64,000 bases of DNA from an uncultured Bacilli bacterium (GTDB lineage: Bacteria > Bacillota_I > Bacilli_A > RF39 > UBA660), in contig CAJUTK010000001.1 of the NCBI GenBank assembly GCA_910589375.1, forward strand, positions 434,001 through 498,000, given 5' to 3'. The notes beneath the pieces were generated by a model that had not been told where the DNA came from, searched no databases, and saw nothing but the letters and a program-made list of their open reading frames with translations. Both the position numbers and the translations under genes were made by a program. Below, piece by piece: positions 7,952 through 17,590 of the stretch; the stretch's first letter is position 1; each line of letters begins with the position of its first letter.

Positions 7952-10018
7952 ATGAATGGAAATAATAATAGAAACAATAACGATGAGAGATTACGCTCAT
8001 CGTTATCGTCTTCTGTAAAAGAAAGAGCTATGGAAAGTGAAGGTAATCAACTACAAGTAGCTAGAGAAAAAAATGCTAGTATGCCTTCTAGTCGCAGTTC
8101 TAATGGGAATGTAGCCCCTCGTGGAGGAGGTCTTCCATCTAAAAATAGTATTGGGAATAATGGTAATGGTTTAAATACTAATAAAGGTATGGCTAATAAA
8201 AATGCATTGCCTGCTAAGGATGGATTGAAATCTAATATGACAGGAAATGATCCATTATTAAAAAATAAAACTCCAGGAAATGGTGCTTCTCCTAAAGGTG
8301 GAGCTAGTAATAAGGGACAAGCTTTACAAAATAAAGTAGCTTCTAAGGGACTGCAAGCTATGGGAGTTCCTAAAAAATTAAGTGAATCTGCTGTAAATTC
8401 TAAGCTTGGCAAAAAAGCTATGAACATGATGAAAAATCCAGTAGGTGCTGCACTTGGTGGACTTAAAAATGCAGGAAAAAGTGAAGCAGAAAAGGATGCT
8501 GCTGAGCAAGAAGAAGAAGCACAAGAAAAGGAAAAAAGAAGTGGATTTATCACTTTACGTTTACCTTTGAAGGTAAAATTGATTATTATGTTAGCTATTT
8601 TACCTTCATTTACGTTTGTAATTTTATTTCTATCAATCATAACTGCTTATGTAGCAGATGAGGGTGCATTTAATATTTTCTTTGGAACGATTGTTTCTGG
8701 TGGAGATGTTGATACTGCTAGAGATCTTGTAAAGTTCCGTGATAGTGTTCTTGGTAATGGTGCAAATGATGTAGGAATGGGAAACAGTTTTTCTACTTAT
8801 GATGAATTTTTATCGCGTACACAAAACTTAGGAAATATTTATGAATTCTTTGACTGTGAAAGTGAAGAGGAATGTCTTAATCGTGATGAAGTAAAATTCT
8901 ATATTAAAGTTAATGATATTTCTACTAGATATAAGAGAAAATACAATATAACATTAGACTGGGAATTATTAATGGCAACAGCTCTTAGTATGGATTTAGA
9001 TGTTAAGGAAATGTTTGTATCTTTCTTAAATGAATACAATTATGATGATGTAGAAAAATATAATATTTTAATGAATCTAGATTGGGATTATGATTATAAA
9101 AAAATTCCAGGTTATACTTATTTAAAGTCTGATGATTATCAATATGATTTACAGATTTTAGCTAAGAATATGGTTACTAAGACTACTACTCAGACATGTT
9201 CAAAGGTAGTTAAAAATAAGGATGGCTCTACTTCTGTAGTAATCACAAAAACGAAAACAGATATAGATGTAGAAGAACAATACTTTAAACCAGGTCAACC
9301 ATATTATTTAAAATGTGATGCTGGTGAGACTTATGACATTTCTAGTAATTATAAATTGGATTTAGAAAAGTATGATGAGTTTTTATTAGAGTATATTGAA
9401 CATAAAATGTATTTACCAGATGGGGATGCCTATGAAGGAGATGATCCTAATCATAGGGGTGATGATGAAAATCCTGGAGATATTTCAACAGAGTATGAGG
9501 AAGGAAATAGTTTAGCTGATAATATGGTTAATTTAGCATTATCACAAAAAGGAGTTAGTGGTAAGCCAAATAAGTTTACAAGATGGTATGGAAAAATACC
9601 TGGATATCCTTCGGATGGGTATGCTTATCCATGGTGTGCGACTTTTGTGTCATGGGTAGTTGCTAATACAAATTATGATGGTAAGACATTAAGTAGCATT
9701 ATTAATTATAAATCAGCATCTACTGGTTCATGGGCTAGACATTTTAGAGATGCTAGCAATCTACAGTTTAAACTTAGTCAATATCATGGTGGAAATTACA
9801 AACCTAAAAAGGGCGATATTATTTTGTTTACTTGGTCAAGTAATCCAAATCAATTTAATCCAAATGACTTTTCTACAGGTTTTTCACATATTGGTATTGT
9901 AACAAGTTCTGACGATAATTATGTATATACAATTGAAGGAAATACTAGTAATACAGTAGCAGAGCGTAAATATAAATTGGATTGTAGAGATATTGATGGT
10001 TATGGTGTTTGGTATTAG
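7952..10018 (+). CDS. Membrane-anchored CHAP-domain peptidoglycan hydrolase (VirB1-like role)
   Basis: A 688-residue protein. Residues 1-190 are an unstructured Asn/Gly/Lys/Ser-rich cytoplasmic segment. One membrane helix follows at about 205-235, then an extracellular region. The C-terminal CHAP domain (about 525-688) has its nucleophile in PWCATFVSW (Cys near 562) and the catalytic His in FSHIGIV. CHAP enzymes cut peptidoglycan and are regular parts of Gram-positive type IV systems. An in-frame GTG lies 12 bases upstream, but GGGTGATTCT points to the ATG at 7952. It follows VirB4 by 22 bp. Confidence 0.82.
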   Translation: MNGNNNRNNNDERLRSSLSSSVKERAMESEGNQLQVAREKNASMPSSRSSNGNVAPRGGGLPSKNSIGNNGNGLNTNKGMANKNALPAKDGLKSNMTGNDPLLKNKTPGNGASPKGGASNKGQALQNKVASKGLQAMGVPKKLSESAVNSKLGKKAMNMMKNPVGAALGGLKNAGKSEAEKDAAEQEEEAQEKEKRSGFITLRLPLKVKLIIMLAILPSFTFVILFLSIITAYVADEGAFNIFFGTIVSGGDVDTARDLVKFRDSVLGNGANDVGMGNSFSTYDEFLSRTQNLGNIYEFFDCESEEECLNRDEVKFYIKVNDISTRYKRKYNITLDWELLMATALSMDLDVKEMFVSFLNEYNYDDVEKYNILMNLDWDYDYKKIPGYTYLKSDDYQYDLQILAKNMVTKTTTQTCSKVVKNKDGSTSVVITKTKTDIDVEEQYFKPGQPYYLKCDAGETYDISSNYKLDLEKYDEFLLEYIEHKMYLPDGDAYEGDDPNHRGDDENPGDISTEYEEGNSLADNMVNLALSQKGVSGKPNKFTRWYGKIPGYPSDGYAYPWCATFVSWVVANTNYDGKTLSSIINYKSASTGSWARHFRDASNLQFKLSQYHGGNYKPKKGDIILFTWSSNPNQFNPNDFSTGFSHIGIVTSSDDNYVYTIEGNTSNTVAERKYKLDCRDIDGYGVWY

Positions 10019-10028
10019 GAGGAATAAA

Positions 10029-10694
10029 ATGAAAAAATATATTATTTTGTTATTTTTAGTATTTATTCTTTCTGGTTGTAGTAGTGAGTATAATCTAAAG
10101 GTAACTTCTGATAAATTAGAAGAAAATATATTTATGACAATTGATAAAAGTATGATTGATAATGAAGTTATTTCTAGTGAGGTAGAACCTGATGATCAGA
10201 TTACACCTATTTTAAAAGATGATTTATATCCAATGGTTTCTTCTTCTAAAATTTATAATAAAGAAGTAACCGAGGATGAAAATAATTATTATGTAAAATT
10301 GAATTATGAGTTTACTCCAGATACTTATAAAAATGCAACAGCACTCAATACATGTTTTGAGAATCATGAGTATATTAATCAAAAAGATTTTTATGAGATT
10401 AAGTTAAGTGGAAAATTTTATTGCTTATATGGTGATTCTATGGATATTAATATAGATACCCCTAATATAGTAAAAGAAAATAATGCCACTACTCATAGTG
10501 GAGATAAATATTCATGGACTATTAATAGTTCAAATGTAGATAATGTTGATATTTCTATAAAAATATTAAAAAAAACTAAGTTGGCGAATTATATAACAAT
10601 AGCTTTAATAGGAATTTTATTAATGACTGTTGTAATAGGCGGATTAATAATATCTGCTAAGTTATCAAAAAGAAAAAATATTAATGAAATATAG
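10029..10694 (+). CDS. Lipoprotein with C-terminal membrane helix
   Basis: A 221-residue protein starting at the ATG after TAGGAGGAATAAA; the open frame extends further upstream into the CHAP gene, but that is not used. A lipobox LSGC is at residues 15-18. An extracellular domain follows, then a membrane helix near residues 190-212 and a basic tail. It is thus held at both ends, by a lipid and by a helix. The gene at 12095 has the same design and the same opening (GC-S/T-x-EY), so they are paralogues. The domain weakly resembles LppM-type lipoproteins. Function unknown; it belongs to the secretion operon. Confidence 0.7.
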   Translation: MKKYIILLFLVFILSGCSSEYNLKVTSDKLEENIFMTIDKSMIDNEVISSEVEPDDQITPILKDDLYPMVSSSKIYNKEVTEDENNYYVKLNYEFTPDTYKNATALNTCFENHEYINQKDFYEIKLSGKFYCLYGDSMDINIDTPNIVKENNATTHSGDKYSWTINSSNVDNVDISIKILKKTKLANYITIALIGILLMTVVIGGLIISAKLSKRKNINEI

Positions 10695-10706
10695 CGAGGT
10701 GGTTTT

Positions 10707-12086
10707 ATGAAAAAGAGAATGAAAAAACTATTAATTCTTAACATATGCTTTTGTCTTTTCTTATTTCCAATCGCTAATGTTTTCTCTTATGATTACATAA
10801 ACGAAAAAAATAAAACATCTATTGAATTGAAGAGAAATGAAATTTATAGTTTAAGAACAATGTATCAGTATATGTTGGGGGAAGATGGAAAGAAAATTAT
10901 CTCTAACTATGGTGGCGTTTGCAGTATGGTTACTGTAAAAGGTTCTGGTACTTATACATTAGACGAATATGTAGCAGGAGTAGTAAAACATGAAATAGGC
11001 TCTGAAGCTGATAAGCCAGAGTTATTAAAAGCACAGGCAGTAGCAGCACGTTCTTATGTTATTGCCAGTCGTGGAGATAGTCTAGATTGTACTGTAGAAA
11101 ATAGTCAAGGATTCCAGACTTTCTCAGAGATAGATGCAAGTAATCCAAGTGATAGACCATTTATTGAGGCAGCACAAGCAACAACTGGACAAGTTGTAAT
11201 GCGTGATGGTAAGGTTGCTTTAACACAATATTTATCTTATCCAAATGCAGTTTTCTATACAGAAGTGAATGGTAAATGGAGAATTAATTTTCAAAAGTTT
11301 AGTAATGATCCTAGTACAGCTTGGACTTGGGAAGGACCATCTAAAGCTGAAGTATTAGCGGCTAATAACTGGGCTTCTAAAAGTGGAGCGCCTTCTACTA
11401 GTCATCACTTTGGTATGAGTCAGACTGTAGCAGGATGGATGGCAAAGAATGGTAAAACTTATCAGGAGATTATTGAGACATTCTATGGATCTACAAATTC
11501 TAAGTTAGAGACTTTACCAGATGGGGATTATGTAGGAAATATTGAATATGTTGATTCTGATTTTGGAAATATTAGATATTGGAATCAAACAGATTTCAAA
11601 CAGTATTATTACTCATCAAATGTAAGTGTACAACAATTTAAAGGCGCTACTATTTCCAGCCATGGATGTGGTCCTACTTCTTTAGCAATTGTTTTATCAA
11701 GTTTTGAAGGTAGAGATATTACTCCAATTACTACAACACAGCAAGTATGTCAAGCTGGTGGATGTACTAGTGGTGGTTCTTACTATTCTACTTTGAAAAC
11801 GATAGCAGAAAAGTATGGTTATAAAGGTGAATTTGTTTCAAAGGGTGGTAATTATTCTAAAGTTACTACTGCTTTAGCTAGTGGTAACTCATTAGTTATT
11901 GTATTAATGGGACCAGGAACTTTTACAACTGGAGGACACTATATTGTATTAACAGGAACACGTAGTGATGGAAAAGTGTCTGTTGCGGATCCTGCTAGTA
12001 GAAAAAGAACAGAAACGAAATGGTATTCATTTAATCTAATTGTAGAGCAAATGAAGTCAAGTGGATTTTTGATAATCACGAAATAG
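10707..12086 (+). CDS. SpoIID/LytB domain fused to a C39-like cysteine peptidase
   Basis: A 459-residue exported protein. A signal peptide or N-terminal anchor occupies residues 1-28. A SpoIID/LytB domain (about 75-265) shows EYVAGVVKHEIGSE, KAQAVAARSYVIAS and HHFGMSQTVAGWMA. A C39-like peptidase domain (about 305-459) has Cys in SHGCGPTS (near 321), His in GGHYIVLTG (near 411) and Asp in VADPA (near 428). SpoIID acts on glycan strands and C39 peptidases cleave peptide bonds, so the fusion could cut both wall glycan and peptide. It is encoded between the two lipoproteins in the T4SS operon, not in a sporulation cluster. Confidence 0.82.
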   Translation: MKKRMKKLLILNICFCLFLFPIANVFSYDYINEKNKTSIELKRNEIYSLRTMYQYMLGEDGKKIISNYGGVCSMVTVKGSGTYTLDEYVAGVVKHEIGSEADKPELLKAQAVAARSYVIASRGDSLDCTVENSQGFQTFSEIDASNPSDRPFIEAAQATTGQVVMRDGKVALTQYLSYPNAVFYTEVNGKWRINFQKFSNDPSTAWTWEGPSKAEVLAANNWASKSGAPSTSHHFGMSQTVAGWMAKNGKTYQEIIETFYGSTNSKLETLPDGDYVGNIEYVDSDFGNIRYWNQTDFKQYYYSSNVSVQQFKGATISSHGCGPTSLAIVLSSFEGRDITPITTTQQVCQAGGCTSGGSYYSTLKTIAEKYGYKGEFVSKGGNYSKVTTALASGNSLVIVLMGPGTFTTGGHYIVLTGTRSDGKVSVADPASRKRTETKWYSFNLIVEQMKSSGFLIITK

Positions 12087-12094
12087 GAGGAATT

Positions 12095-12793
12095 ATGAAT
12101 AAGAAATTAGTTTTATTGTTTATTAGTTTACTCATTTTATGTAGTGGTTGTACAGCAGAATATACGTTATCTATTAGAGAAGATTTCACAGTTACGGAGT
12201 CTTTTACAGCAATGGAGGATGCAGATTTTTATAATACTTATCAAAATTCGTCTGTTCAAAAGGTAATAGGTTTTATTTTAGAGCCAAATTTAGAGTATTT
12301 AAATAGTAATGGATATCAAGTAGACCAAGTAATTCATAATAGCGATGCAGGAGTAAAAGTAGAGAATACTTATAAAAGCTTAGAAGAATTTAAAGAGAAG
12401 TCTAAAGTACCTAATCAAATAGCAAGTGATTGGTCTTATGTAGATAATGGGGATACCATTACGTTAAGTATTAAAGGTACTCTTAATCAAGATGAACAGG
12501 ATCAAGATGGTAGATATGTAATAGATGAAGCAAAAATAAAAATTGTAGTACCTTTTGAGGTAGTAAATCATAATGCAGATAGTACAGAGAATAATTCTTA
12601 TATTTGGAATCTTGGTCCAAAATCTAATGATAAAGAAATAACAATAACGTTTACTAAAAATAAAAAGGTTGACAAACCTTCAGAAACCCCTTATATTATA
12701 TTGGGTATTATTATTGTGGTAGTATTAATTGTTGCGATTGCAATCTATAGTATTGTAGGAAGTACTAAAAAAAGAAATAATTTAGATGATTAG
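12095..12793 (+). CDS. Lipoprotein with C-terminal membrane helix (paralogue of 10029)
   Basis: A 232-residue protein with a lipobox LCSGC (Cys at 19), an extracellular domain beginning TAEYTLSI, and a C-terminal membrane helix (about 200-222) with a basic tail. The beginning resembles LppM-type lipoproteins. Together with the gene at 10029 it brackets the SpoIID-C39 gene. An AGGAGG ribosome site precedes the ATG. Confidence 0.7.
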   Translation: MNKKLVLLFISLLILCSGCTAEYTLSIREDFTVTESFTAMEDADFYNTYQNSSVQKVIGFILEPNLEYLNSNGYQVDQVIHNSDAGVKVENTYKSLEEFKEKSKVPNQIASDWSYVDNGDTITLSIKGTLNQDEQDQDGRYVIDEAKIKIVVPFEVVNHNADSTENNSYIWNLGPKSNDKEITITFTKNKKVDKPSETPYIILGIIIVVVLIVAIAIYSIVGSTKKRNNLDD

Positions 12794-12809
12794 ATAAGAA
12801 GGTGATGTT

Positions 12810-15032
12810 GTGAAACTAAAATTTCGTGCAGATGCAAAGGATATGGCTATTTTTCTAGGATTTTCAGCTTTATTATTTATTTTAATTTGTTTAGCAGTAT
12901 CTAACGTAGGTGTATTTATTGCTGAAAATGAATTTGCTGGATTTACTATTATTCCTGCCATAACAAGATATTTTTGGTTTACTTTAATGCTTTTCATAAT
13001 AGCTCTTATAGCTATGTTTATGAGTGTACAATCTTGGTTCTTTGATAGAGAAGAAGGAATTGGACTTCAAATTGGTGAAAAGAAAGAGAAAAATTACTCT
13101 AGATGGGCAAAAGATAAAGAAATTCAGCATAGTTTAGATGTTGTAGCAGTAGACCCATTAGCTCCTAAAACAGAGGCTGCTGGTATTCCTCTTATTATGA
13201 CTCCTAAAAAGGTATGGGTTGACAATGGTGGATATCACAATTTAGTTATAGGTTCTACTGGTGCCGGTAAAACACAAACTACCGTTTTGCCAATGGTAAA
13301 CTTATTGGCTAAGCATGATGAATCTATGATTATTACGGACCCTAAGGGTGAAATTTATGAACTTACGTCTAATTATTTAAAGAGTTTAGGTTATAATATT
13401 GTATTACTTAATTTCCGTGATCCACAACAAGGTAATAGTTGGAATCCAATGTATTTACCTTATTCACTCTATAAGGATCATAAGATTGATAAGTCTATAG
13501 AGTTACTAGAAGACTTAGCGGCAAATATTTTGAAGGATCCTTCAGCGAAAGGACAGGATCCATTCTGGGAAAATACATCTGCGGATTATTTTTCAGGGTT
13601 ATCATTTGCATTATTTGAAGATGGTAATGAAAATCAAATTAACTTAAATAGTATTAACTTAATGACAACTATTGGAGAAGAAAAGCTAGCAAATACTACT
13701 TATATTAAAGAATATTTTAGTTTTAAAGATCCAGCAAGTACAGCTTATATTAAAGCGTCTTCAACTTTGATGGCACCAAATGAAACAAAAGGATCTATTC
13801 TTTCTGTATTTAAACAGAGAGTTCAATTGTTTGCATCACGTACTAATTTGTCAGAGATGTTAGCAAATAACGACTTTGATATGCGTGATATTGGTAGAAA
13901 AAAGACTGCTGTATTTATTGTTATTCAGGATGAAAAAACAACTTATCATACTTTAGTAACAATATTCTTAAAGCAATGTTATGAAACACTTATTTCAGTA
14001 GCACAAGAGTGTGGAGGAAAGTTACCACACAGAACAAATTTCATTCTAGATGAGTTTGCGAACATGCCACCACTTAAAGATGTTACAACCATGGTAACAG
14101 CTGCTCGTTCTAGAAATATTCGTTTTACCTTTATCATTCAGAACTTTTCTCAGCTTTATGAAGTATATGGAAAAGAAAATGGAGAAACTATTAAAGGTAA
14201 CTGCGGTAATATTGTTTATTTGATTAGTACAGAATTATCAGCGCTTGAGGAAATTAGTAAAATGTGTGGTGAAGTAAAATCAAAAGAAAAGGAAAAAACT
14301 ACTTCAACACCACTTGTTACAGTCAGCGATTTACAGCGTATGGAACAGTGGCACACTATTATTTTACGTATTAGAACAATGCCATTTAAAACAAAGTTAA
14401 CGCCAAATTATCAAATGGATTGGGGACACAATTTCCCTAAAGCTGATTACCCTCACAGGCAAGAAATTCCTGTTCAAACATTTGATTTAAAAACTTATGT
14501 TGAAAAGAGAAGAGAGGAAAAAATTAATAATTTATTAGGAAATACAGGAGCTGCAGGTACTACTCCAGCAATTCCTAATCCATTAGCAAATCCTCCAGTT
14601 CCACCAGTACCATTTGGTGCAGGAACTGCTACTAATCCATTCTCAGCTAAGCCATTACCACCTATGGATTCTACTCCTAAACCAGCTAAGCCAGCTGGTG
14701 GAGGAATCAATGTAGAGGATTTAGTAAAGAGAATAGATGCTAAAATAGCAGAATTAGAAGAAGAAGAAAAGAAAGAAAAAGAAGCTCAAAAGGAACAAGA
14801 GAAGAAGGAAGAGAAAGTAACGCCTGTTTCTAATGAAGAGACAAAGCCTACTTTACCATTATCTTCTGCTCCAACAATGCAAGATGTAAGAGTAGAACCT
14901 CAGGTTTCTAAGCCTACTATTCCAGCAACAAACCAAGTATCTCAACAAGCCCCATCAGTACCTTCTAGTACAGTAAATAAACCATCTATTAGTGATGATG
15001 CTTTCTTTGATGACTTTTTCGGTGGTGATTAA
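12810..15032 (+). CDS. virD4: VirD4/TraG-type coupling protein ATPase
   Basis: A 740-residue protein starting at GTG (AAGAAGGTGATGTT upstream). Two membrane helices lie at about 10-35 and 48-72. Walker A is GSTGAGKTQ near residue 150, then ITDPKGE. Walker B is LDEFANMPP near residue 413, with AARSRNIRF following, as in TraG/VirD4 proteins. The last 190 residues are Pro-rich and then Lys/Glu-rich, unusual for the core family and possibly a substrate or partner docking tail. Coupling proteins recruit substrates to the channel. It is the last gene of the operon, followed by a strong terminator. Confidence 0.92.
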   Translation: MKLKFRADAKDMAIFLGFSALLFILICLAVSNVGVFIAENEFAGFTIIPAITRYFWFTLMLFIIALIAMFMSVQSWFFDREEGIGLQIGEKKEKNYSRWAKDKEIQHSLDVVAVDPLAPKTEAAGIPLIMTPKKVWVDNGGYHNLVIGSTGAGKTQTTVLPMVNLLAKHDESMIITDPKGEIYELTSNYLKSLGYNIVLLNFRDPQQGNSWNPMYLPYSLYKDHKIDKSIELLEDLAANILKDPSAKGQDPFWENTSADYFSGLSFALFEDGNENQINLNSINLMTTIGEEKLANTTYIKEYFSFKDPASTAYIKASSTLMAPNETKGSILSVFKQRVQLFASRTNLSEMLANNDFDMRDIGRKKTAVFIVIQDEKTTYHTLVTIFLKQCYETLISVAQECGGKLPHRTNFILDEFANMPPLKDVTTMVTAARSRNIRFTFIIQNFSQLYEVYGKENGETIKGNCGNIVYLISTELSALEEISKMCGEVKSKEKEKTTSTPLVTVSDLQRMEQWHTIILRIRTMPFKTKLTPNYQMDWGHNFPKADYPHRQEIPVQTFDLKTYVEKRREEKINNLLGNTGAAGTTPAIPNPLANPPVPPVPFGAGTATNPFSAKPLPPMDSTPKPAKPAGGGINVEDLVKRIDAKIAELEEEEKKEKEAQKEQEKKEEKVTPVSNEETKPTLPLSSAPTMQDVRVEPQVSKPTIPATNQVSQQAPSVPSSTVNKPSISDDAFFDDFFGGD

Positions 15033-15033
15033 T

Positions 15034-15061
15034 AAAAGTAGCGGAATTCGCTACTTTTTTT
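15034..15061 (+). terminator. Rho-independent terminator ending the T4SS operon
   Basis: AAAAGTAGCG and CGCTACTTTT form a perfect 10-bp stem with a GAATT loop and a T-run. Confidence 0.92.
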
Positions 15062-15104
15062 CATATTTATTCATTTCTGTGATATAATGAGGGTGGGTGA
15101 TAGT

Positions 15105-15524
15105 ATGCTTTATTTTTGGACAGTTCTTATTATATTTTTAACGATTATAGAAGCTGCAACAGTTGAACTTGTTACAATATGGTTTATTATGAGTGCAGTA
15201 GCAGCACTAATAGTTTCTATTTTCGTAGATAATTTAGTGATACAATTTGGAGTATTTGTTATCTTAGGAGTTATTCTACTAATTACTACAAGACCATTTT
15301 TAGTAAAATTATTAAAACCTAAAAATGAGAGAACTAATTTAGATAGAGTAATTGATGGAAAAGCAATTGTAACACAAGATATTTTGCCCGATGAAAAGGG
15401 AGAAGTAAAAATAGACGGAAAAAGATGGACTGCTATTTCTAAAGAAAAACTAGTTAGTGGAACACCAGTAAGGGTACTAAAAATAGATGGTGTGAAACTA
15501 CAAGTAGAAAAATGGGAGGATTAA
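15105..15524 (+). CDS. NfeD-like membrane protein
   Basis: A 139-residue protein with three to four hydrophobic segments in residues 1-75 and a C-terminal OB-fold-like region (about 85-139). NfeD proteins pair with SPFH/stomatin partners in membrane microdomains, and the stomatin-like gene follows 3 bp later. The start at 15105 is chosen because GGGTGATAGT precedes it and the upstream in-frame ATG overlaps the TATAAT box at 15083-15088. Confidence 0.82.
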   Translation: MLYFWTVLIIFLTIIEAATVELVTIWFIMSAVAALIVSIFVDNLVIQFGVFVILGVILLITTRPFLVKLLKPKNERTNLDRVIDGKAIVTQDILPDEKGEVKIDGKRWTAISKEKLVSGTPVRVLKIDGVKLQVEKWED

Positions 15525-15527
15525 AGT

Positions 15528-16451
15528 ATGGAAATATTAATTGTTATTTTGGTATTAGTTTGTGTAATTGTAATACCAAGTGTCAAAATAGTACCACAAG
15601 CGAAAGTTTATGTTGTTGAAAGATTAGGATCATTTTATAAGTCATGGCATAATGGAATTCATTTTAAAATACCTTTTGTAGATAGAATAGCAAATGAGGT
15701 AACTTTAAAAGAAATTGTAAAAGACTTCGTACCACAACCAGTTATTACAAAAGATAATGCCATTATACAAATAGATACAGTTGTGTACTTTCAAATTACA
15801 GATGCTATGTTATATACATATGGAGTTGAAAGTCCAATCAGTGCTATTGAAAATTTAACAGCAACTACTCTTCGTAACTTAATTGGAGAGTTAGAATTAG
15901 ATCAAACATTAACATCAAGAGATATTATTAATACAAAGATGAGAGATATTCTTGATGAAGCTACAGATCCTTGGGGTATTAAAGTAAATCGTGTAGAGGT
16001 TAAAAATATTATTCCACCAAGAGATATTCAAGATGCGATGGAAAAACAAATGCGTGCAGAGCGTGAAAGAAGAGAAAAAATTCTTCAAGCAGAAGGAGAA
16101 AAGAAATCTAGTATTTTACTTGCTGAAGGAGAAAAACAAAGTGCTATTTTAAGAGCTGAAGCTAATAAAGAGTCTAAGATTAGAATTGCAGAAGGTGAAG
16201 CTGAAGCATTATTAAAATTAAAGCAAGCAGAAGCAGATGGTATTCGTCTTTTAAAACAAGCAGAAGCAGAAGGTATTGAAAAATTAAAGAATGCTAATGC
16301 AGATGAAGCTGTATTACGACTAAAGAGTTTTGATGCCTTAGCAAAAATGGCTGATGGTCAAGCTACTAAAATTATAGTTCCAGCAGAACTTCAGGGAGTA
16401 GCAACACTAGGAACAGCAATATCAGAAGTTATTGATAGAAATAAAAAATAA
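15528..16451 (+). CDS. SPFH/stomatin-like (QmcA-type) membrane protein
   Basis: A 307-residue protein with one N-terminal membrane helix, a band-7/SPFH domain (VYVVERLGSFYKSWHNGIHFKIPF near residues 29-52) and a long Ala/Glu-rich coiled coil (about 175-260). Such proteins form large rings and recruit partner proteases or NfeD partners. It is translated in tandem with the NfeD-like gene. Confidence 0.9.
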   Translation: MEILIVILVLVCVIVIPSVKIVPQAKVYVVERLGSFYKSWHNGIHFKIPFVDRIANEVTLKEIVKDFVPQPVITKDNAIIQIDTVVYFQITDAMLYTYGVESPISAIENLTATTLRNLIGELELDQTLTSRDIINTKMRDILDEATDPWGIKVNRVEVKNIIPPRDIQDAMEKQMRAERERREKILQAEGEKKSSILLAEGEKQSAILRAEANKESKIRIAEGEAEALLKLKQAEADGIRLLKQAEAEGIEKLKNANADEAVLRLKSFDALAKMADGQATKIIVPAELQGVATLGTAISEVIDRNKK

Positions 16452-16483
16452 AAATTCTAATTTGTAAAAATTGGAATTTTTTT
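16451..16483 (+). terminator. Rho-independent terminator
   Basis: A 13-bp stem (AAAATTCTAATTT with AAATTGGAATTTT, one G-T pair) and a T-run, directly at the stop of the stomatin gene. Confidence 0.8.
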
Positions 16484-16507
16484 CCCATAAGAGAATAGGA
16501 GGATACT

Positions 16508-17590
16508 ATGGAGTATGTTTTAATCGTACTAAATGTAATTATTTTAATACTTCTCATTATCTTAATAATCAAGAATAAAAATAATGAAAGTGTAGTAGAG
16601 AAAATTGGAAAATTAGAAATTAGTATTGTAAAAGAAATAGGAGATTTTAAATCAGATTTTAGTAGGGATATTCGTTCCGATTTTGATGCTACTAATGAAA
16701 AAATTGATAAAAGATTACAACTAATTAGTGATAAAGTAAATGAAAGATTAGATGAAAATTTTGAAAAGACTAATAGAACATTTACATCCGTATTAGAAAG
16801 ATTATCTAAAATAGATGAGGCACAGAAGAAAATTGATAGTTTATCAAGTGATATAGTTTCTCTTCAAGGAATCTTAACAGATAAGAAAACTAGGGGAATT
16901 TTTGGAGAAGTAAATTTAGAGCATATTATGTCTAATGTATTTGGTGCCAACAATAAAAAAATATATGAAATGCAACATGCATTTAATAATGATACTATTG
17001 CAGATTGTGTACTTTTTGCACCAGAACCTTTGGGTACGATTGCAATAGATTCTAAATTTCCATTAGAAAATTATCAAGCAATGGTGAATAGGAAAAATAG
17101 TGCTGATATCCGTACTAATGCAGAAAAAATGTTTAAGTCAGATATGAAAAAGCATATTGATGCCATTAGTAGTAAATATATTATTCCAGGAGTCACTAGT
17201 GATCAAGCAATATTATTTTTACCAGCAGAAGCTATTTTTGCTGAATTAAATGCATATCATACAGAGTTACTTGAATATGCTTATAAGAGAAGAGTTTGGA
17301 TTACATCACCAACTACTTTAATTAGTACTCTTACAACGATTCAAATTATTATGAAGAATATGGAAAGAGATAAGTATGCAGAAGTAATACACAAAGAATT
17401 ACAATTATTAGATAGTGAATTTGGACGTTATAAAGAACGTTGGGATAAACTTTATAGAAGTATTGAAACTGTTAGCCGTGATGTAAAAGATATCCATACA
17501 ACAACAGATAAAATTACAAAAAGATTTAATAGTATTAATCAAGTGGAAATGGGGGCTATAACTTATGAAGAAGATTCTTCCTCTTCTTAA
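16508..17590 (+). CDS. rmuC: RmuC-family DNA recombination protein
   Basis: A 360-residue protein with an N-terminal membrane helix (about 3-22), a coiled coil (about 30-120) and the RmuC nuclease-like domain (about 125-330). Typical motifs are GIFGEVNLE, IAIDSKFPLENY and FLPAEAIFAEL. RmuC proteins limit inversions at inverted repeats. The last 26 bases overlap the next gene. Confidence 0.9.
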   Translation: MEYVLIVLNVIILILLIILIIKNKNNESVVEKIGKLEISIVKEIGDFKSDFSRDIRSDFDATNEKIDKRLQLISDKVNERLDENFEKTNRTFTSVLERLSKIDEAQKKIDSLSSDIVSLQGILTDKKTRGIFGEVNLEHIMSNVFGANNKKIYEMQHAFNNDTIADCVLFAPEPLGTIAIDSKFPLENYQAMVNRKNSADIRTNAEKMFKSDMKKHIDAISSKYIIPGVTSDQAILFLPAEAIFAELNAYHTELLEYAYKRRVWITSPTTLISTLTTIQIIMKNMERDKYAEVIHKELQLLDSEFGRYKERWDKLYRSIETVSRDVKDIHTTTDKITKRFNSINQVEMGAITYEEDSSSS

